This document shows, piece after piece, positions 1 through 7,122 of a stretch of 29,391 bases of DNA (position 1 is the stretch's first letter; each line of letters begins with the position of its first letter). A model generated the notes under the pieces. It ran no database searches, was not told the origin of the DNA, and was given only the letters and a program-made list of their open reading frames with translations. A program made the translations under genes and the position numbers. Origin of the DNA: Actinomycetes bacterium (GTDB lineage: Bacteria; Actinomycetota; Actinomycetes; Mycobacteriales; Micromonosporaceae); assembly GCA_023402505.1 (NCBI GenBank), contig JAEYGD010000416.1, forward strand, positions 1 through 29,391, written 5' to 3'.

Positions 1-79
1 CTGCTGCGCGGCACCGCCCTCCTCGCCCCAGCACCGGTACGCGGCGGAGCCCGGAGCACTGGCGTCGGGCAGGGACACC

Positions 80-688
80 GTGCACGATGTTGCCGTGTCC
101 CAGTCTCCGGTCGGCGCTGCGGTGGAACTACGGCCGCGTCGCGTCTGGTTCGTCGTCGCGGCGTTGGTCGCCGTCGTCGGTGTGTCGGCAGCGGCCGGCG
201 TGACGCTGTTCGTACTCCGCTCCGGAGGTGACCTGGGACAGCGGCTCACCCCAGGTGAGGTGGTCACCGCCGACCTGTCGCCGGCGGACGAGAAGATGGT
301 GTGGGTCAAGCAGACCGGCCAGCGCACCCCAGAGGTCCGATGTGCTGCCGCACCGCTGGACGGGCGGGAGATGCGTGAGTTCGGCGAGGTCCACCTGCTC
401 GCCGAGAACGTCGTGCTCGACGTGGACAACGAACGGTGGCGGGGCCTGCTCACCCTGTCCGCCGAGCCGGCCGGCAGGTACCGCGTGGAATGCGGGACCT
501 CCGGGGACGGTCCGGCGCCGACGCTGTCCATCGGCGATCCACCCCGGTTCTACAATGCGCGCGACACGGCTCTGGGCAGCCTGGCGGCAATCGGCCTGGC
601 CGCCCTCGGCGTGCTCGTCGGTGGGGTGCTGGCGGTTGTCGTGGCTGTCCGGCGCTCGTCGCGGGGTCGGACCGATGCGCCGGGATGA
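80..688 (+). CDS. Two-pass membrane protein, possibly 5'-truncated by the window edge
   Basis: I do not recognise the family. Seen: a cytoplasmic N-terminus, a first membrane segment at about residues 22-47, an extracytoplasmic domain of about 115 residues with only two cysteines (C88 and C138, a possible disulfide), a second membrane segment at about 166-190 and a short basic tail. The GTG start at 80 has an AGGGA at 71-75. However, the reading frame stays open upstream to base 2 and encodes a Pro/Ser/Ala-rich stretch, which resembles the cytoplasmic tails common on actinomycete membrane proteins. The true start may therefore lie outside the window. The gene is convergent with the small minus-strand gene at 765-1049. 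No function is proposed. Confidence 0.65.
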   Translation: MHDVAVSQSPVGAAVELRPRRVWFVVAALVAVVGVSAAAGVTLFVLRSGGDLGQRLTPGEVVTADLSPADEKMVWVKQTGQRTPEVRCAAAPLDGREMREFGEVHLLAENVVLDVDNERWRGLLTLSAEPAGRYRVECGTSGDGPAPTLSIGDPPRFYNARDTALGSLAAIGLAALGVLVGGVLAVVVAVRRSSRGRTDAPG

Positions 689-728
689 GGAGCCAACGGG
701 CGAAGCAGCTTTCGTCGTCCAGTCCGGA

Positions 729-759
729 GTACGGCGGTAGCTTCGCACGGGTGCCGTAC
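729..759. terminator. Candidate bidirectional hairpin between convergent genes
   Basis: GTACGGC at 729-735 and GCCGTAC at 753-759 form a perfect 7-bp inverted repeat with a 17-nt loop. It lies between the 3' ends of the membrane protein (688) and the minus-strand small gene (765). There is no T-tract, as is usual in actinomycetes. The long loop keeps confidence low. Confidence 0.3.
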
Positions 760-764
760 GCGGG

Positions 765-1049
765 TCAACGGCGGCGCAGGACGGCGTACACCATCCGGTT
801 GCTGCCGATCTCCGTAATCGTGACGAGTTCCCAGCCCACCGCTTCGAGCACCTCGGCCGCGGCCAGGGCCTGGGTCAACTGGTCGCCGCCGATTCCCCGG
901 TTGACGATGACCGACAGCAGCCGGAAAGGGTAGCCGCGCAGGTCGACGCGGTTGCCGAGGACCGCCTCGGCGGTCACCGTACGGGTGCGCGCGATCTGCT
1001 CCGGCGTCTCCTGACGGGTCACGTCCTGCACCCTAGTGCGTCTGTGCAC
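765..1049 (-). CDS. Small DUF4177-like protein
   Basis: A 94-residue soluble protein. The C-terminal part has the pattern seen in DUF4177-type small proteins: a helix leading into GWELVTI, then a strand ending in VYAVLRRR. The molecular role of such proteins is unknown. The start is ambiguous. GTG at 1049 gives the longest form, while GTG at 1022 (protein beginning VTRQETPEQ) is preceded by AGGG at 1031-1034 at a good distance and may be the real start. The gene is divergent from the lipoprotein at 1085, leaving only 35 bases between the two longest forms, which also favours the shorter one. The family assignment is a pattern-level resemblance only. Confidence 0.6.
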   Translation of the reverse strand: MHRRTRVQDVTRQETPEQIARTRTVTAEAVLGNRVDLRGYPFRLLSVIVNRGIGGDQLTQALAAAEVLEAVGWELVTITEIGSNRMVYAVLRRR

Positions 1050-1084
1050 GGCACCATCACGACCCCGCGCCGACGGGTACCGTC

Positions 1085-1720
1085 ATGGCTGTGCGTGACT
1101 CGCTGCGTCGCTCCGGTCTGGCCGTCGCCCTGGTCGCCGTCGCCGTGCTCGGCGGCTGCGACCGTACCGAGGAACTGCCGGTGCCCACACCACCGGCTGA
1201 CGCGTCGACGCCCGCGCCGGCAGCCTCGTCTCCGGCGGCCCCAGCGCCGGCCTACACGGCCGCCGGGCTGGACCTGTGCGAGCGTACGGACCTAGCACCG
1301 CTGGCCGATCTCCGGTTGACGGTGACCCGCTCCGATCCGAAGCCGCCGGCCGGCCGACCCGGCGCCGCCTGCCTGTTCGAGATGCGTACCAGGGACGGGT
1401 ACCAGGCGAACCTGCTCGTCGAGGCGTCGACACCCGCCACGGCGGACGTGGCGCGCCAACTGTATCGGGGCACCCGGGAGGCGACGGGGATGACACCGGC
1501 GGGACCGGTGACGGGCGTGGGGGAGGAGGCGGAGGCCTTCACCAAGCAGTCCACGCCCGGTTTCCGCTATGCCGAGTACATGGTGCACGCCCGCACCGGC
1601 AACCTGGTGGTGAAGGTGTGGCTGGCGGTGGGCGGCGACTCGTTCGTCCCCGCCGAGACGCTCGCCGGCAGGTCCCGGACCATCCTCGAGGCGACCCGGG
1701 CGGCGGTGCCGACGGCCTGA
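1085..1720 (+). CDS. Secreted lipoprotein, DUF3558-like
   Basis: The 211-residue product has a short basic N-terminus, a hydrophobic h-region at about 11-22 and a lipobox LGGC at 22-25, so C25 should be lipidated and the protein anchored on the outer face of the membrane. A Pro/Ala/Thr-rich linker follows to about residue 57. Next comes a globular domain opening with LDLCERTDLAPL and holding a second Cys in ACLFEM, an arrangement that recalls DUF3558-type actinobacterial lipoproteins, whose ligand is unknown. ATG at 1085 is the listed start and GTG at 1091 is possible. The stop is 8 bases from the stop of the convergent WxG-like gene. Confidence 0.75.
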   Translation: MAVRDSLRRSGLAVALVAVAVLGGCDRTEELPVPTPPADASTPAPAASSPAAPAPAYTAAGLDLCERTDLAPLADLRLTVTRSDPKPPAGRPGAACLFEMRTRDGYQANLLVEASTPATADVARQLYRGTREATGMTPAGPVTGVGEEAEAFTKQSTPGFRYAEYMVHARTGNLVVKVWLAVGGDSFVPAETLAGRSRTILEATRAAVPTA

Positions 1721-1729
1721 GACGTCGGC
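1708..1729. terminator. Bidirectional hairpin over two convergent stops
   Basis: GCCGACG at 1708-1714 and CGTCGGC at 1723-1729 form a perfect 7-bp stem with an 8-nt loop. The loop holds the lipoprotein stop codon, and the right arm ends on the last base of the convergent minus-strand gene. A shared terminator is inferred from this position. There is no T-tract. Confidence 0.45.
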
Positions 1730-2478
1730 TACCCGCGTACGGCGTGCGGCCACTGCCCGCCGGGCAGCTTCGAGTGGTCCCCGACCTGGGTGGCGATGTC
1801 CCGCACGTTGCCCAGCGCGTCGACGAACCGCTGCCCGATCGTCAGCAGCGTGTTGAGGCCGGCGGTGACCAGGTCACCGACGGACTTGGCGAGCGTGGAG
1901 ACCGCCCACGGCAGGTCGATGACGGTGCCTGCCTCGGCTGCGGCCTGCACGAGCTTGCCCGCGAGATCCGTGACGATCTTGGCCAGCTCGACGGCGTAGT
2001 CGACGTTCGCCCTGGCGATGGTGAACAGCCACTGGCTGATGAACTCCGACTTGAGCACCGTCTCGTCCACGGCAGCCTTCTGCTTCAGGGTCTTGGCGGT
2101 GTAGGCGCTGGCCGCGTCGCCGGTCCACTTGGTGAGGTTCTGGTTGTCCGGCTCGGTGGTGACGAACGACAGATCGGAGACCGGCGTCTTCACGTCGTTG
2201 ACCCACCGGAAGCTGACGTTGATCAGCGACAGGACCGGCACCTGGTGCTCCAGCGCCCGGTCGACCCGGTCGAGCATCTCTTCCACGGCGGAGCGGACGT
2301 TGTCGAGGTTGTGCTTGATCCACCACAGTGCCGCCGGACCCAGCAACCACCGCCAGTCGTTCACCTGCTCGACGATCTGGTTGAACGTGGTCACGGCTGT
2401 GTCGACACCGGAGCGGATCTGGTCGAACGCCTTGTTGAACGGCTCGCCGTACTCCAGGTCGATCGTTGTTGGCTGCAC
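1729..2478 (-). CDS. Large WxG-motif helical protein, type VII secretion-like
   Basis: A 249-residue, almost wholly alpha-helical protein without a Sec signal peptide. It has a WTG motif at 118-120 followed by a long amphipathic helix (DAASAYTAK...), the helix-WxG-helix pattern of the WXG100 superfamily exported by ESX/type VII systems. At about 250 residues it is much longer than classic WXG100 proteins and closer in size to PPE/LXG-type partners. It starts at GTG 2478 with AAGGA at 2486-2490. It is the last gene of a three-gene minus-strand operon, 18 bases after the EspC-like gene. Inference: it is a secreted substrate or structural partner of the 105-residue protein. The C-terminal half (about 150-249) is hydrophobic-helical and might contact membranes. 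Confidence 0.65.
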   Translation of the reverse strand: MQPTTIDLEYGEPFNKAFDQIRSGVDTAVTTFNQIVEQVNDWRWLLGPAALWWIKHNLDNVRSAVEEMLDRVDRALEHQVPVLSLINVSFRWVNDVKTPVSDLSFVTTEPDNQNLTKWTGDAASAYTAKTLKQKAAVDETVLKSEFISQWLFTIARANVDYAVELAKIVTDLAGKLVQAAAEAGTVIDLPWAVSTLAKSVGDLVTAGLNTLLTIGQRFVDALGNVRDIATQVGDHSKLPGGQWPHAVRG

Positions 2479-2496
2479 TGCTCGTATCCTTCGCGG

Positions 2497-2814
2497 TCAG
2501 GCCGAATAGATCTTGTTCAGGTCGAGCGAGACAACTGCGTCGGCGCGGTCGTACTCGTCGGCGATTCGCCGCAGTGCGTCCCCGATCTGCTCGAACTCGA
2601 CCACGGCGCCGCCGAGGACCCCGACGATGAAGGTGTGGAAGTCGCGGTACGCCACCGAGTGGATCAACGTGTTCGCGTCCCCGATGAAGAACGCGGAGGC
2701 GTCCAGATGCAACTGCTCGGCGGCGGTCTTGACGGCGGCGACCCGATCGGACAGGGTCAACCACTTGCCGGCCTCGTCGCGGACCGCGTCGGTGATGACG
2801 TTCAGTTCCTGCAT
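2497..2814 (-). CDS. EspC-like small type VII secretion substrate with YxxxD motif
   Basis: A 105-residue helical protein with no Sec signal. Features resembling EspC/DUF2580 and WXG100-like proteins are two predicted helices, a hydrophobic turn (about 61-72) and a C-terminal YDRAD, where Y88 and D92 form the YxxxD/E motif known as the general secretion signal of mycobacterial type VII substrates. A downstream tail of about 13 residues follows. ATG at 2814 has GAGAGG 7 bases upstream and lies 10 bases after the YbaB-like stop, so the genes are co-transcribed. Inference: it pairs with the 249-residue WxG protein for export. No ESX ATPase or membrane component is present in the window, so the exporting machine must be elsewhere. 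Confidence 0.65.
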   Translation of the reverse strand: MQELNVITDAVRDEAGKWLTLSDRVAAVKTAAEQLHLDASAFFIGDANTLIHSVAYRDFHTFIVGVLGGAVVEFEQIGDALRRIADEYDRADAVVSLDLNKIYSA

Positions 2815-2824
2815 CAGCAGCCTC

Positions 2825-3475
2825 TCAGGATCGGTCTCCGGAACGGATTACGGCACACGTCCGCAACAGCGAGCGAGCCTCGAACCGCAACTGCCCGGCA
2901 TCCAACCCGGCGACCCGTGCCGGGTCGCTGGTGACGGCCACGATGCCGCCGGATCGTAGCTGAGCGGTCAGACCTCCGTGTGGACTGGTGATGGTCTGCT
3001 CCGTCGGCGCATCCGAGGGCCGCCACAGCCGCTCGAGATCGGTGTCGATGCTGTCCAGGGTCTGCCACACCCGGCGCAGCCACACATGCTCGTCGACCTC
3101 GTCCGCGGCCCCGCTCCTCGGCTCGGACCCAGCGCGGGGTGCAACGGGTGGCTCCTGCTGCATCTGTCGTACGGCAGCGGTCTCGACCGCGGACTGCACC
3201 GCCATGACGTACGCCTCGAACAGCGCCTGCCCCACGGCGGCCGGGCCGATCCGCGCGCGCCAGTCCCGCTCGACCGTCACGTCCTGCACCTGAGCGTCGT
3301 CATCGACGAGCACCTCGAACGAGCCGCTCTGGTCCCGACCCACGTGCACGTCGGACTCCGGGTGAGCGTCCCGCTCCTGGACCACCTGCTCGGCCTGGGC
3401 GCGCATCTGAGCGTCGTCGCCGAGCGTGTCGAGGCTGGCCAAGGACAGGCGTACGTTGCGTCTGTCGCGCTGCAT
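2825..3475 (-). CDS. YbaB/EbfC-like domain protein heading a T7SS-like operon
   Basis: A 216-residue soluble protein. Residues about 48-100 follow the YbaB/EbfC fold pattern: a strand (GSFEVLVDDDAQVQDVTVE), a Trp/Arg turn and a long helix (AAVGQALFEAYVMAVQSAV). Such domains occur both in nucleoid-associated proteins and in actinobacterial proteins next to WXG100-type genes. The remaining C-terminal half, with a Glu/Asp-rich linker and a second small alpha/beta region, is unassigned. ATG at 3475 has GGGAG just upstream. It is the first gene of the operon with the EspC-like and WxG proteins. A chaperone or adaptor role for those substrates is inferred from context; DNA binding is the alternative. 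Confidence 0.6.
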   Translation of the reverse strand: MQRDRRNVRLSLASLDTLGDDAQMRAQAEQVVQERDAHPESDVHVGRDQSGSFEVLVDDDAQVQDVTVERDWRARIGPAAVGQALFEAYVMAVQSAVETAAVRQMQQEPPVAPRAGSEPRSGAADEVDEHVWLRRVWQTLDSIDTDLERLWRPSDAPTEQTITSPHGGLTAQLRSGGIVAVTSDPARVAGLDAGQLRFEARSLLRTCAVIRSGDRS

Positions 3476-3611
3476 CTTCTCCCGACCATCACATCGTCAA
3501 CGTGGTCCACATCGCACCTGCCGAGGGCGAAGCGGTACTACCGTACGGCAACGTCGGTTCTCCGGGGGCCCCGTGATCGCGTGGGCCGGACCTGACGCCA
3601 GCACACGTGGT

Positions 3612-4439
3612 TCAGCGCTTGCGACCCACACCGCCGAAGGCGTCGATGTCGGCCGGGGTGTCCACGTCGTCGTCGGGTCGCCACTGCGGGCACGGCACGA
3701 CGCCCGGCTCCACCAGCTCCAGGCCTTCGAAGAATCCGGCGATCTGGTCGGGGGAGCGCAGGGTGTACGGCGTCGCCCCGGTGTCGTTGTAGTCGTCCTG
3801 CGCCTGCTGCATCTCGGGGCTGATCAGGCTGGTGCCGTCGTTGAGCGAGAGGTAACTGCCCGACGGCAACGGCGCCAGCAGGTGGCGGGTGATCGACCGG
3901 GCGGTCTCGTAGTCGGGCACGTGGCCCATGACGCCGCTGAGGATGAGTCCGATCGGCTGCTGGAGGTCGAGCGTCTTGCTGGCCTCGGCGATGACCGCGG
4001 CGGGATCGTGTAGGTCGGCGTCGAGGTAGGCCGTTTTGCCCTCGGGTGTGCCGACCAGCAGGGCGCGGGCGTGCACCAGCACCAGCGGGTCGTTGTCGAC
4101 GTAGACGATCCGGGCGTCCGGTGCGACCCGCTGCGCCACCTCGTGGGTGTTGTTGGCCGTCGGCAGCCCGGTGCCGACGTCGAGGAACTGGCGTACGCCC
4201 GACTCGCCGGCGAGAAACTTGATCGTGCGGACGAGGAACTGCCGGGAGGCGCGGGCGACGTCGACAACGCCGGGGAAGACCTGGCGGTACTGGTCGCCTG
4301 CCGCACGGTCGACGGCGAAGTTGTCCTTGCCGCCGAGCCAGTAGTTCCAGATCCGCGCCGAATGCGGTATCGACGTGTCGATCTTCGGCTGCGCGTCGCT
4401 GTTGCCCGGTCGGCCGCTCGCCGGCGAGTCCACGGTCAC
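3612..4439 (-). CDS. SAM-dependent methyltransferase, DUF574 family
   Basis: Class I methyltransferase of the DUF574/Methyltransf_19 family, abundant in actinomycetes and of unknown substrate. Diagnostic segments are the N-terminal IPHSARIWNYWLGGKDNF, motif I FLDVGTGLPT (about residues 85-94), motif II VYVDNDPLVL and a later DADLHDP. The longest frame begins at GTG 4448, but GAGGG at 4448-4452 is better placed 8 bases before GTG 4439, so I chose the shorter 275-residue form. The length is normal for the family. The gene stands alone between a 136-base gap and a 194-base gap. Many such genes flank secondary metabolite or regulatory loci, but nothing here identifies the acceptor. Confidence 0.85.
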   Translation of the reverse strand: MTVDSPASGRPGNSDAQPKIDTSIPHSARIWNYWLGGKDNFAVDRAAGDQYRQVFPGVVDVARASRQFLVRTIKFLAGESGVRQFLDVGTGLPTANNTHEVAQRVAPDARIVYVDNDPLVLVHARALLVGTPEGKTAYLDADLHDPAAVIAEASKTLDLQQPIGLILSGVMGHVPDYETARSITRHLLAPLPSGSYLSLNDGTSLISPEMQQAQDDYNDTGATPYTLRSPDQIAGFFEGLELVEPGVVPCPQWRPDDDVDTPADIDAFGGVGRKR

Positions 4440-4514
4440 GATGAACACCCTCGTTTCGACTGCGTTCGCGGAGATGGGGTCGCGGACCGGTCCTCGGGAG
4501 AGCCGTCGTCCGCG

Positions 4515-4532
4515 ACCGTGTCACGGTATAGA
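4515..4532 (-). promoter_or_regulatory. Candidate operator/promoter of the methyltransferase
   Basis: ACCGTGTCACGGT at 4515-4527 is a perfect 13-bp palindrome (6+1+6). On the minus strand it directly follows a TATA-containing stretch (complement of 4526-4532) that could serve as a -10-like element for the methyltransferase. No convincing -35 was found. The arrangement suits a dimeric repressor, but this is inference. Confidence 0.25.
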
Positions 4533-4633
4533 AGGACGGACATGAGCGCCACCGCCGGATGATTCGTCCGCGCCCAGTGAGGACGGACCGCAGGCGCGAT
4601 CGATCCGTGAGGTGGGATGGTCGACCGTTTCCG

Positions 4634-4990
4634 TCAGGGCAGCGGGACGACGTAGGAGTCCACGCGGGCGATAAGCCCATCACGGAATGTGAACAGGTCG
4701 TTGAAGGCGAAGCGGAACGGCCCGTGCTCGACGCTGACGCCGCGCCCCTCGCCGGTGGTGATGACGACCGGGCCGTCCTCGTGGACACGCAGGACGTCGA
4801 GGTCGGGGCTGCCGGTGAACGCCGGATTCTCGATCTCGCCGTCGAACTCGGCTTTGCCGCGAGTGGTCCGGTGGCCGTGGATGACCCACTCGACGTCGTC
4901 GGTGAGGGTGGCCAGGATTCGCGGGTGGTCGCTCGTGCGGAATCCGGCGAAGTACTCCGCGACGACGTCGCGCTGTGTGGTCCGGGTCAT
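4634..4990 (-). CDS. SnoaL-like / NTF2-fold protein
   Basis: A 118-residue protein of the SnoaL-like alpha+beta barrel superfamily. It opens with a helix (QRDVVAEYFAGF), then the typical LTDDVEWVIHG segment, and ends with strands (FAFNDLFTFRDGLIARVDSY). Members include polyketide cyclases, limonene-1,2-epoxide hydrolase-like enzymes and many non-enzymatic ligand binders; the substrate cannot be read here. ATG at 4990 has GGAGAG upstream. The frame is open further upstream to 5446, but those codons are the antisense of the SRPBCC gene and were rejected. It lies 74 bases after the SRPBCC gene on the same strand and is probably co-transcribed with it. Confidence 0.85.
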   Translation of the reverse strand: MTRTTQRDVVAEYFAGFRTSDHPRILATLTDDVEWVIHGHRTTRGKAEFDGEIENPAFTGSPDLDVLRVHEDGPVVITTGEGRGVSVEHGPFRFAFNDLFTFRDGLIARVDSYVVPLP

Positions 4991-5064
4991 GGTGCTGCTC
5001 TCCGTTCTGGTGTCGGGCGGCGCTGCTGTCGGCGGCGCTGCTCCAGGTGGGCGGCGAGGGCCAC

Positions 5065-5493
5065 TCACGTCCCGCCGTGCTCCGCGAGCCGGGCGAAGGT
5101 CGCGGCCTCCTGCTCGAGGAACCGTCGGGTCCGCTTCCCGTACAGCAGGCGCACCAGGTGGGCACCGGGACCCGCCCAGTCGATGCTCAGCCGCAGCCGG
5201 GTGGCAGGCCCTTCCGGATACAGCTCGTGGTGCGCCGTGGTCCGGACGCCCGCCGCGCGGGCCATCCAGGTGAAGCCCGCCTCGGGACGCCAGTCGGTGA
5301 CCTCGTAGGTCGCGGGCATCAGCCCGGGCTGGCGGAGGCGGAAGCGGCTTCCGGCCGTGATCGGGCCGGGCCCGTCGACCCGCCGGACGTCCTTCACCGT
5401 GGGTAGCCACTCGGCCCAGCGATCGAGGTCGCTGATCGTCCGCCACACCGAGGTGCGGTCGGCGTGGATGTGTCGCTCGACAGCTATCGACAT
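5065..5493 (-). CDS. SRPBCC family (polyketide cyclase/START-like) protein
   Basis: A 142-residue helix-grip protein of the SRPBCC superfamily. It begins with a first strand (SIAVERHIHADRTSVW), the conserved DLDRWAEWLP region, then the TYEVTDWRPEAGFTWMA strand pair and a long C-terminal helix (RFLEQEAATFARLAEH). These proteins bind hydrophobic ligands in a central cavity; some act as aromatases/cyclases and others as Aha1-like or uncharacterised. ATG at 5493 was chosen because the homology pattern starts there; the open frame to 5613 is not supported. It is followed by the SnoaL-like gene, giving two small-molecule-cavity proteins in tandem. Confidence 0.85.
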   Translation of the reverse strand: MSIAVERHIHADRTSVWRTISDLDRWAEWLPTVKDVRRVDGPGPITAGSRFRLRQPGLMPATYEVTDWRPEAGFTWMARAAGVRTTAHHELYPEGPATRLRLSIDWAGPGAHLVRLLYGKRTRRFLEQEAATFARLAEHGGT

Positions 5494-5510
5494 GCGCCGA
5501 ACGGTACAGC

Positions 5511-5539
5511 GGAGCGGGTGCTCCGACCGGGCCCGCTCC
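5511..5539. terminator. Candidate terminator downstream of the flavoprotein gene
   Basis: GGAGCGGG at 5511-5518 and CCCGCTCC at 5532-5539 make a perfect 8-bp GC stem with a 13-nt loop. It lies 64 bases past the 3' end of the oxidoreductase gene and just upstream of the SRPBCC gene. It may terminate the former or act in the leader of the latter. Confidence 0.4.
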
Positions 5540-5602
5540 CTGGCGGGTTCACCCTCGACGGGACCGCTCGTCGGCCAGGTCGTGCGAGATCCGCTCGGCC
5601 GG

Positions 5603-7042
5603 TCAGCGGCCATACGCCTCCAACAGGCGCAACCACACCTCGCTGACCGTGGGGAACGCCGGGACGGCGTGCCACAGCCGGTCCAACGGCACCTCGCCGA
5701 CGATGGCGATCGTCGCAGCGTGCAGCAGCTCCGCGACGTCCGGGCCGACGAGCGTGAAACCGACGATCACCTGCCGGTCCTCATCGACGACCATCCGGGC
5801 GTGCCCCTGGTATCCGTCGGCGTGCAGGGCCGCCCCCGCGACGGCACCCAGGTCGATGTCGACGACACGGGTTCGCCGGCCCGCGGCCTCGGCGGCGGCT
5901 GCGGTCAGCCCCACCGACGCGACCTCCGGGTCGGTGAAGACGACCTGCGGCACGGCATGTCCGTCGGCGGTGGCCACGTGCCGGCCCCACCGGCCGTCGT
6001 CGACCGTCTCGCCCTTGGCGCGCGCCGCGATCACGTCCCCGACCTCGCGCGCCTGGTACTTGCCTTGATGGGTGAGCAGGACACGCCGGTTGACGTCGCC
6101 GGCGGCGTACAGCCATCCGTCACCGATCAGCGCCCCGTCGTCGTCGACGACGCGCAGCGTGTCGTCGACCGTGAGCCAGGCACCCGGTCGCAGGCCGATC
6201 CGGTCGAGGCCGACGTCCCGCGTGTTCGGCGTACGACCGGTCGCGACCAGGAGTTCGTCGGCTTCGACCTGCTTGCCGTCGGTCAGGGTGATGCGCACCG
6301 AACCGTCGCCGTCGCGGGTCACCGAGGCGGCCTCGGCGCCGAGACGTACCGACACCCCGGCCTCCTTCAGCGACTGCGTGACCCGCTCGGCGGCGAACGG
6401 CTCCGCCTGCGGCAGCACACCGTCGCGGGCCAGGACCGTCACCACGGATCCCAGGCCCGCGAACGCGGTCGCCATCTCCGATGCCACCACGCCACCACCG
6501 ATGATGGCGAGCCGACCAGGAACCTCGCTCGCGGCGGCTGCCTCCCGGCTGGTCCAGGGTGCCGCCGCCCGCAGCCCGGCGATGTCCGGGACCAGCGCGC
6601 TGCTTCCGGTCGCCACGACGACCGCGTGCCGGGCGGTGAGCGAGACCGAGTCGCCGTCCTCGCCGGTCACCTCGACGACCCGGTCCGCGCTGATCCGTCC
6701 CTGGCCGCGAAACAGCACGATCCCGGCCGAGTCGAGCCACGACACCTGACCGTCGTCGGACCAGTCCGCGGTGAAGGAGTCGCGACGGCGCAGGACGGCG
6801 CTCGGGTCCAACTCGCCCGTCACCGCCTCGCGCGCTCCCGGTACCCGACGCGCCGCCCGGAGCGCCGTCGCGCTGCGCAGCAGCGCCTTCGTCGGTATGC
6901 AGGCCCAGTAGGAGCACTCACCACCGACGAGCTCCCGCTCGACGACGGCGGCGGTCAGACCCCGCTGCACGACGCGGTCGGCGACGTTCTCCCCGACCGG
7001 CCCGGCTCCGATGACGATTACGTCGTAGACAGGGTTTTCCAT
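5603..7042 (-). CDS. FAD/NAD(P) oxidoreductase, disulfide-reductase family, lacking the C-terminal catalytic His
   Basis: A 479-residue class I pyridine nucleotide-disulfide oxidoreductase-like enzyme. Seen: an FAD Rossmann motif GAGPVGE (12-18), a redox pair C43-C48 in GGECSYWACIPTK, a second Rossmann motif IIGGGVVASE for NAD(P)H, a C-terminal FAD-binding motif LYAAGDVN and a dimerisation domain at the end. In lipoamide dehydrogenase and mercuric reductase relatives, a His-Glu dyad (HPTxSE) acts as acid/base; here the motif reads AFPTVSE with F463 in place of His and E468 kept. ATG at 7042 is preceded by AAGGAG, so the longer frame to 7177 was rejected. The electron acceptor is unknown. It is not a canonical dihydrolipoamide dehydrogenase, as no E2 gene is nearby and the His is missing. 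Confidence 0.88.
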   Translation of the reverse strand: MENPVYDVIVIGAGPVGENVADRVVQRGLTAAVVERELVGGECSYWACIPTKALLRSATALRAARRVPGAREAVTGELDPSAVLRRRDSFTADWSDDGQVSWLDSAGIVLFRGQGRISADRVVEVTGEDGDSVSLTARHAVVVATGSSALVPDIAGLRAAAPWTSREAAAASEVPGRLAIIGGGVVASEMATAFAGLGSVVTVLARDGVLPQAEPFAAERVTQSLKEAGVSVRLGAEAASVTRDGDGSVRITLTDGKQVEADELLVATGRTPNTRDVGLDRIGLRPGAWLTVDDTLRVVDDDGALIGDGWLYAAGDVNRRVLLTHQGKYQAREVGDVIAARAKGETVDDGRWGRHVATADGHAVPQVVFTDPEVASVGLTAAAAEAAGRRTRVVDIDLGAVAGAALHADGYQGHARMVVDEDRQVIVGFTLVGPDVAELLHAATIAIVGEVPLDRLWHAVPAFPTVSEVWLRLLEAYGR

Positions 7043-7122
7043 GTCACTCCTTAGCGGCACGCCGAGGCGGATGGCCGAGATGAGGAAGAAGGTTGCGTCG
7101 GGGATGGCGTCACCGGTCGTCG

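Noticed and set aside
1276..2934. A 552-codon plus-strand frame
   Set aside because: It overlaps the lipoprotein in another frame and lies antisense to the WxG and EspC-like genes; no domain pattern.
3476..3611. CGGTACTACCG palindrome (3533-3543) and a GGGGGCCCC run in the gap upstream of the T7SS-like operon
   Set aside because: Both are short and the second has no loop. They may be chance in GC-rich DNA, and I could not tie them to promoter hexamers.
5357..7054. A 565-codon plus-strand frame across the oxidoreductase
   Set aside because: Antisense to a flavoenzyme with clear FAD, redox-Cys and NAD motifs.
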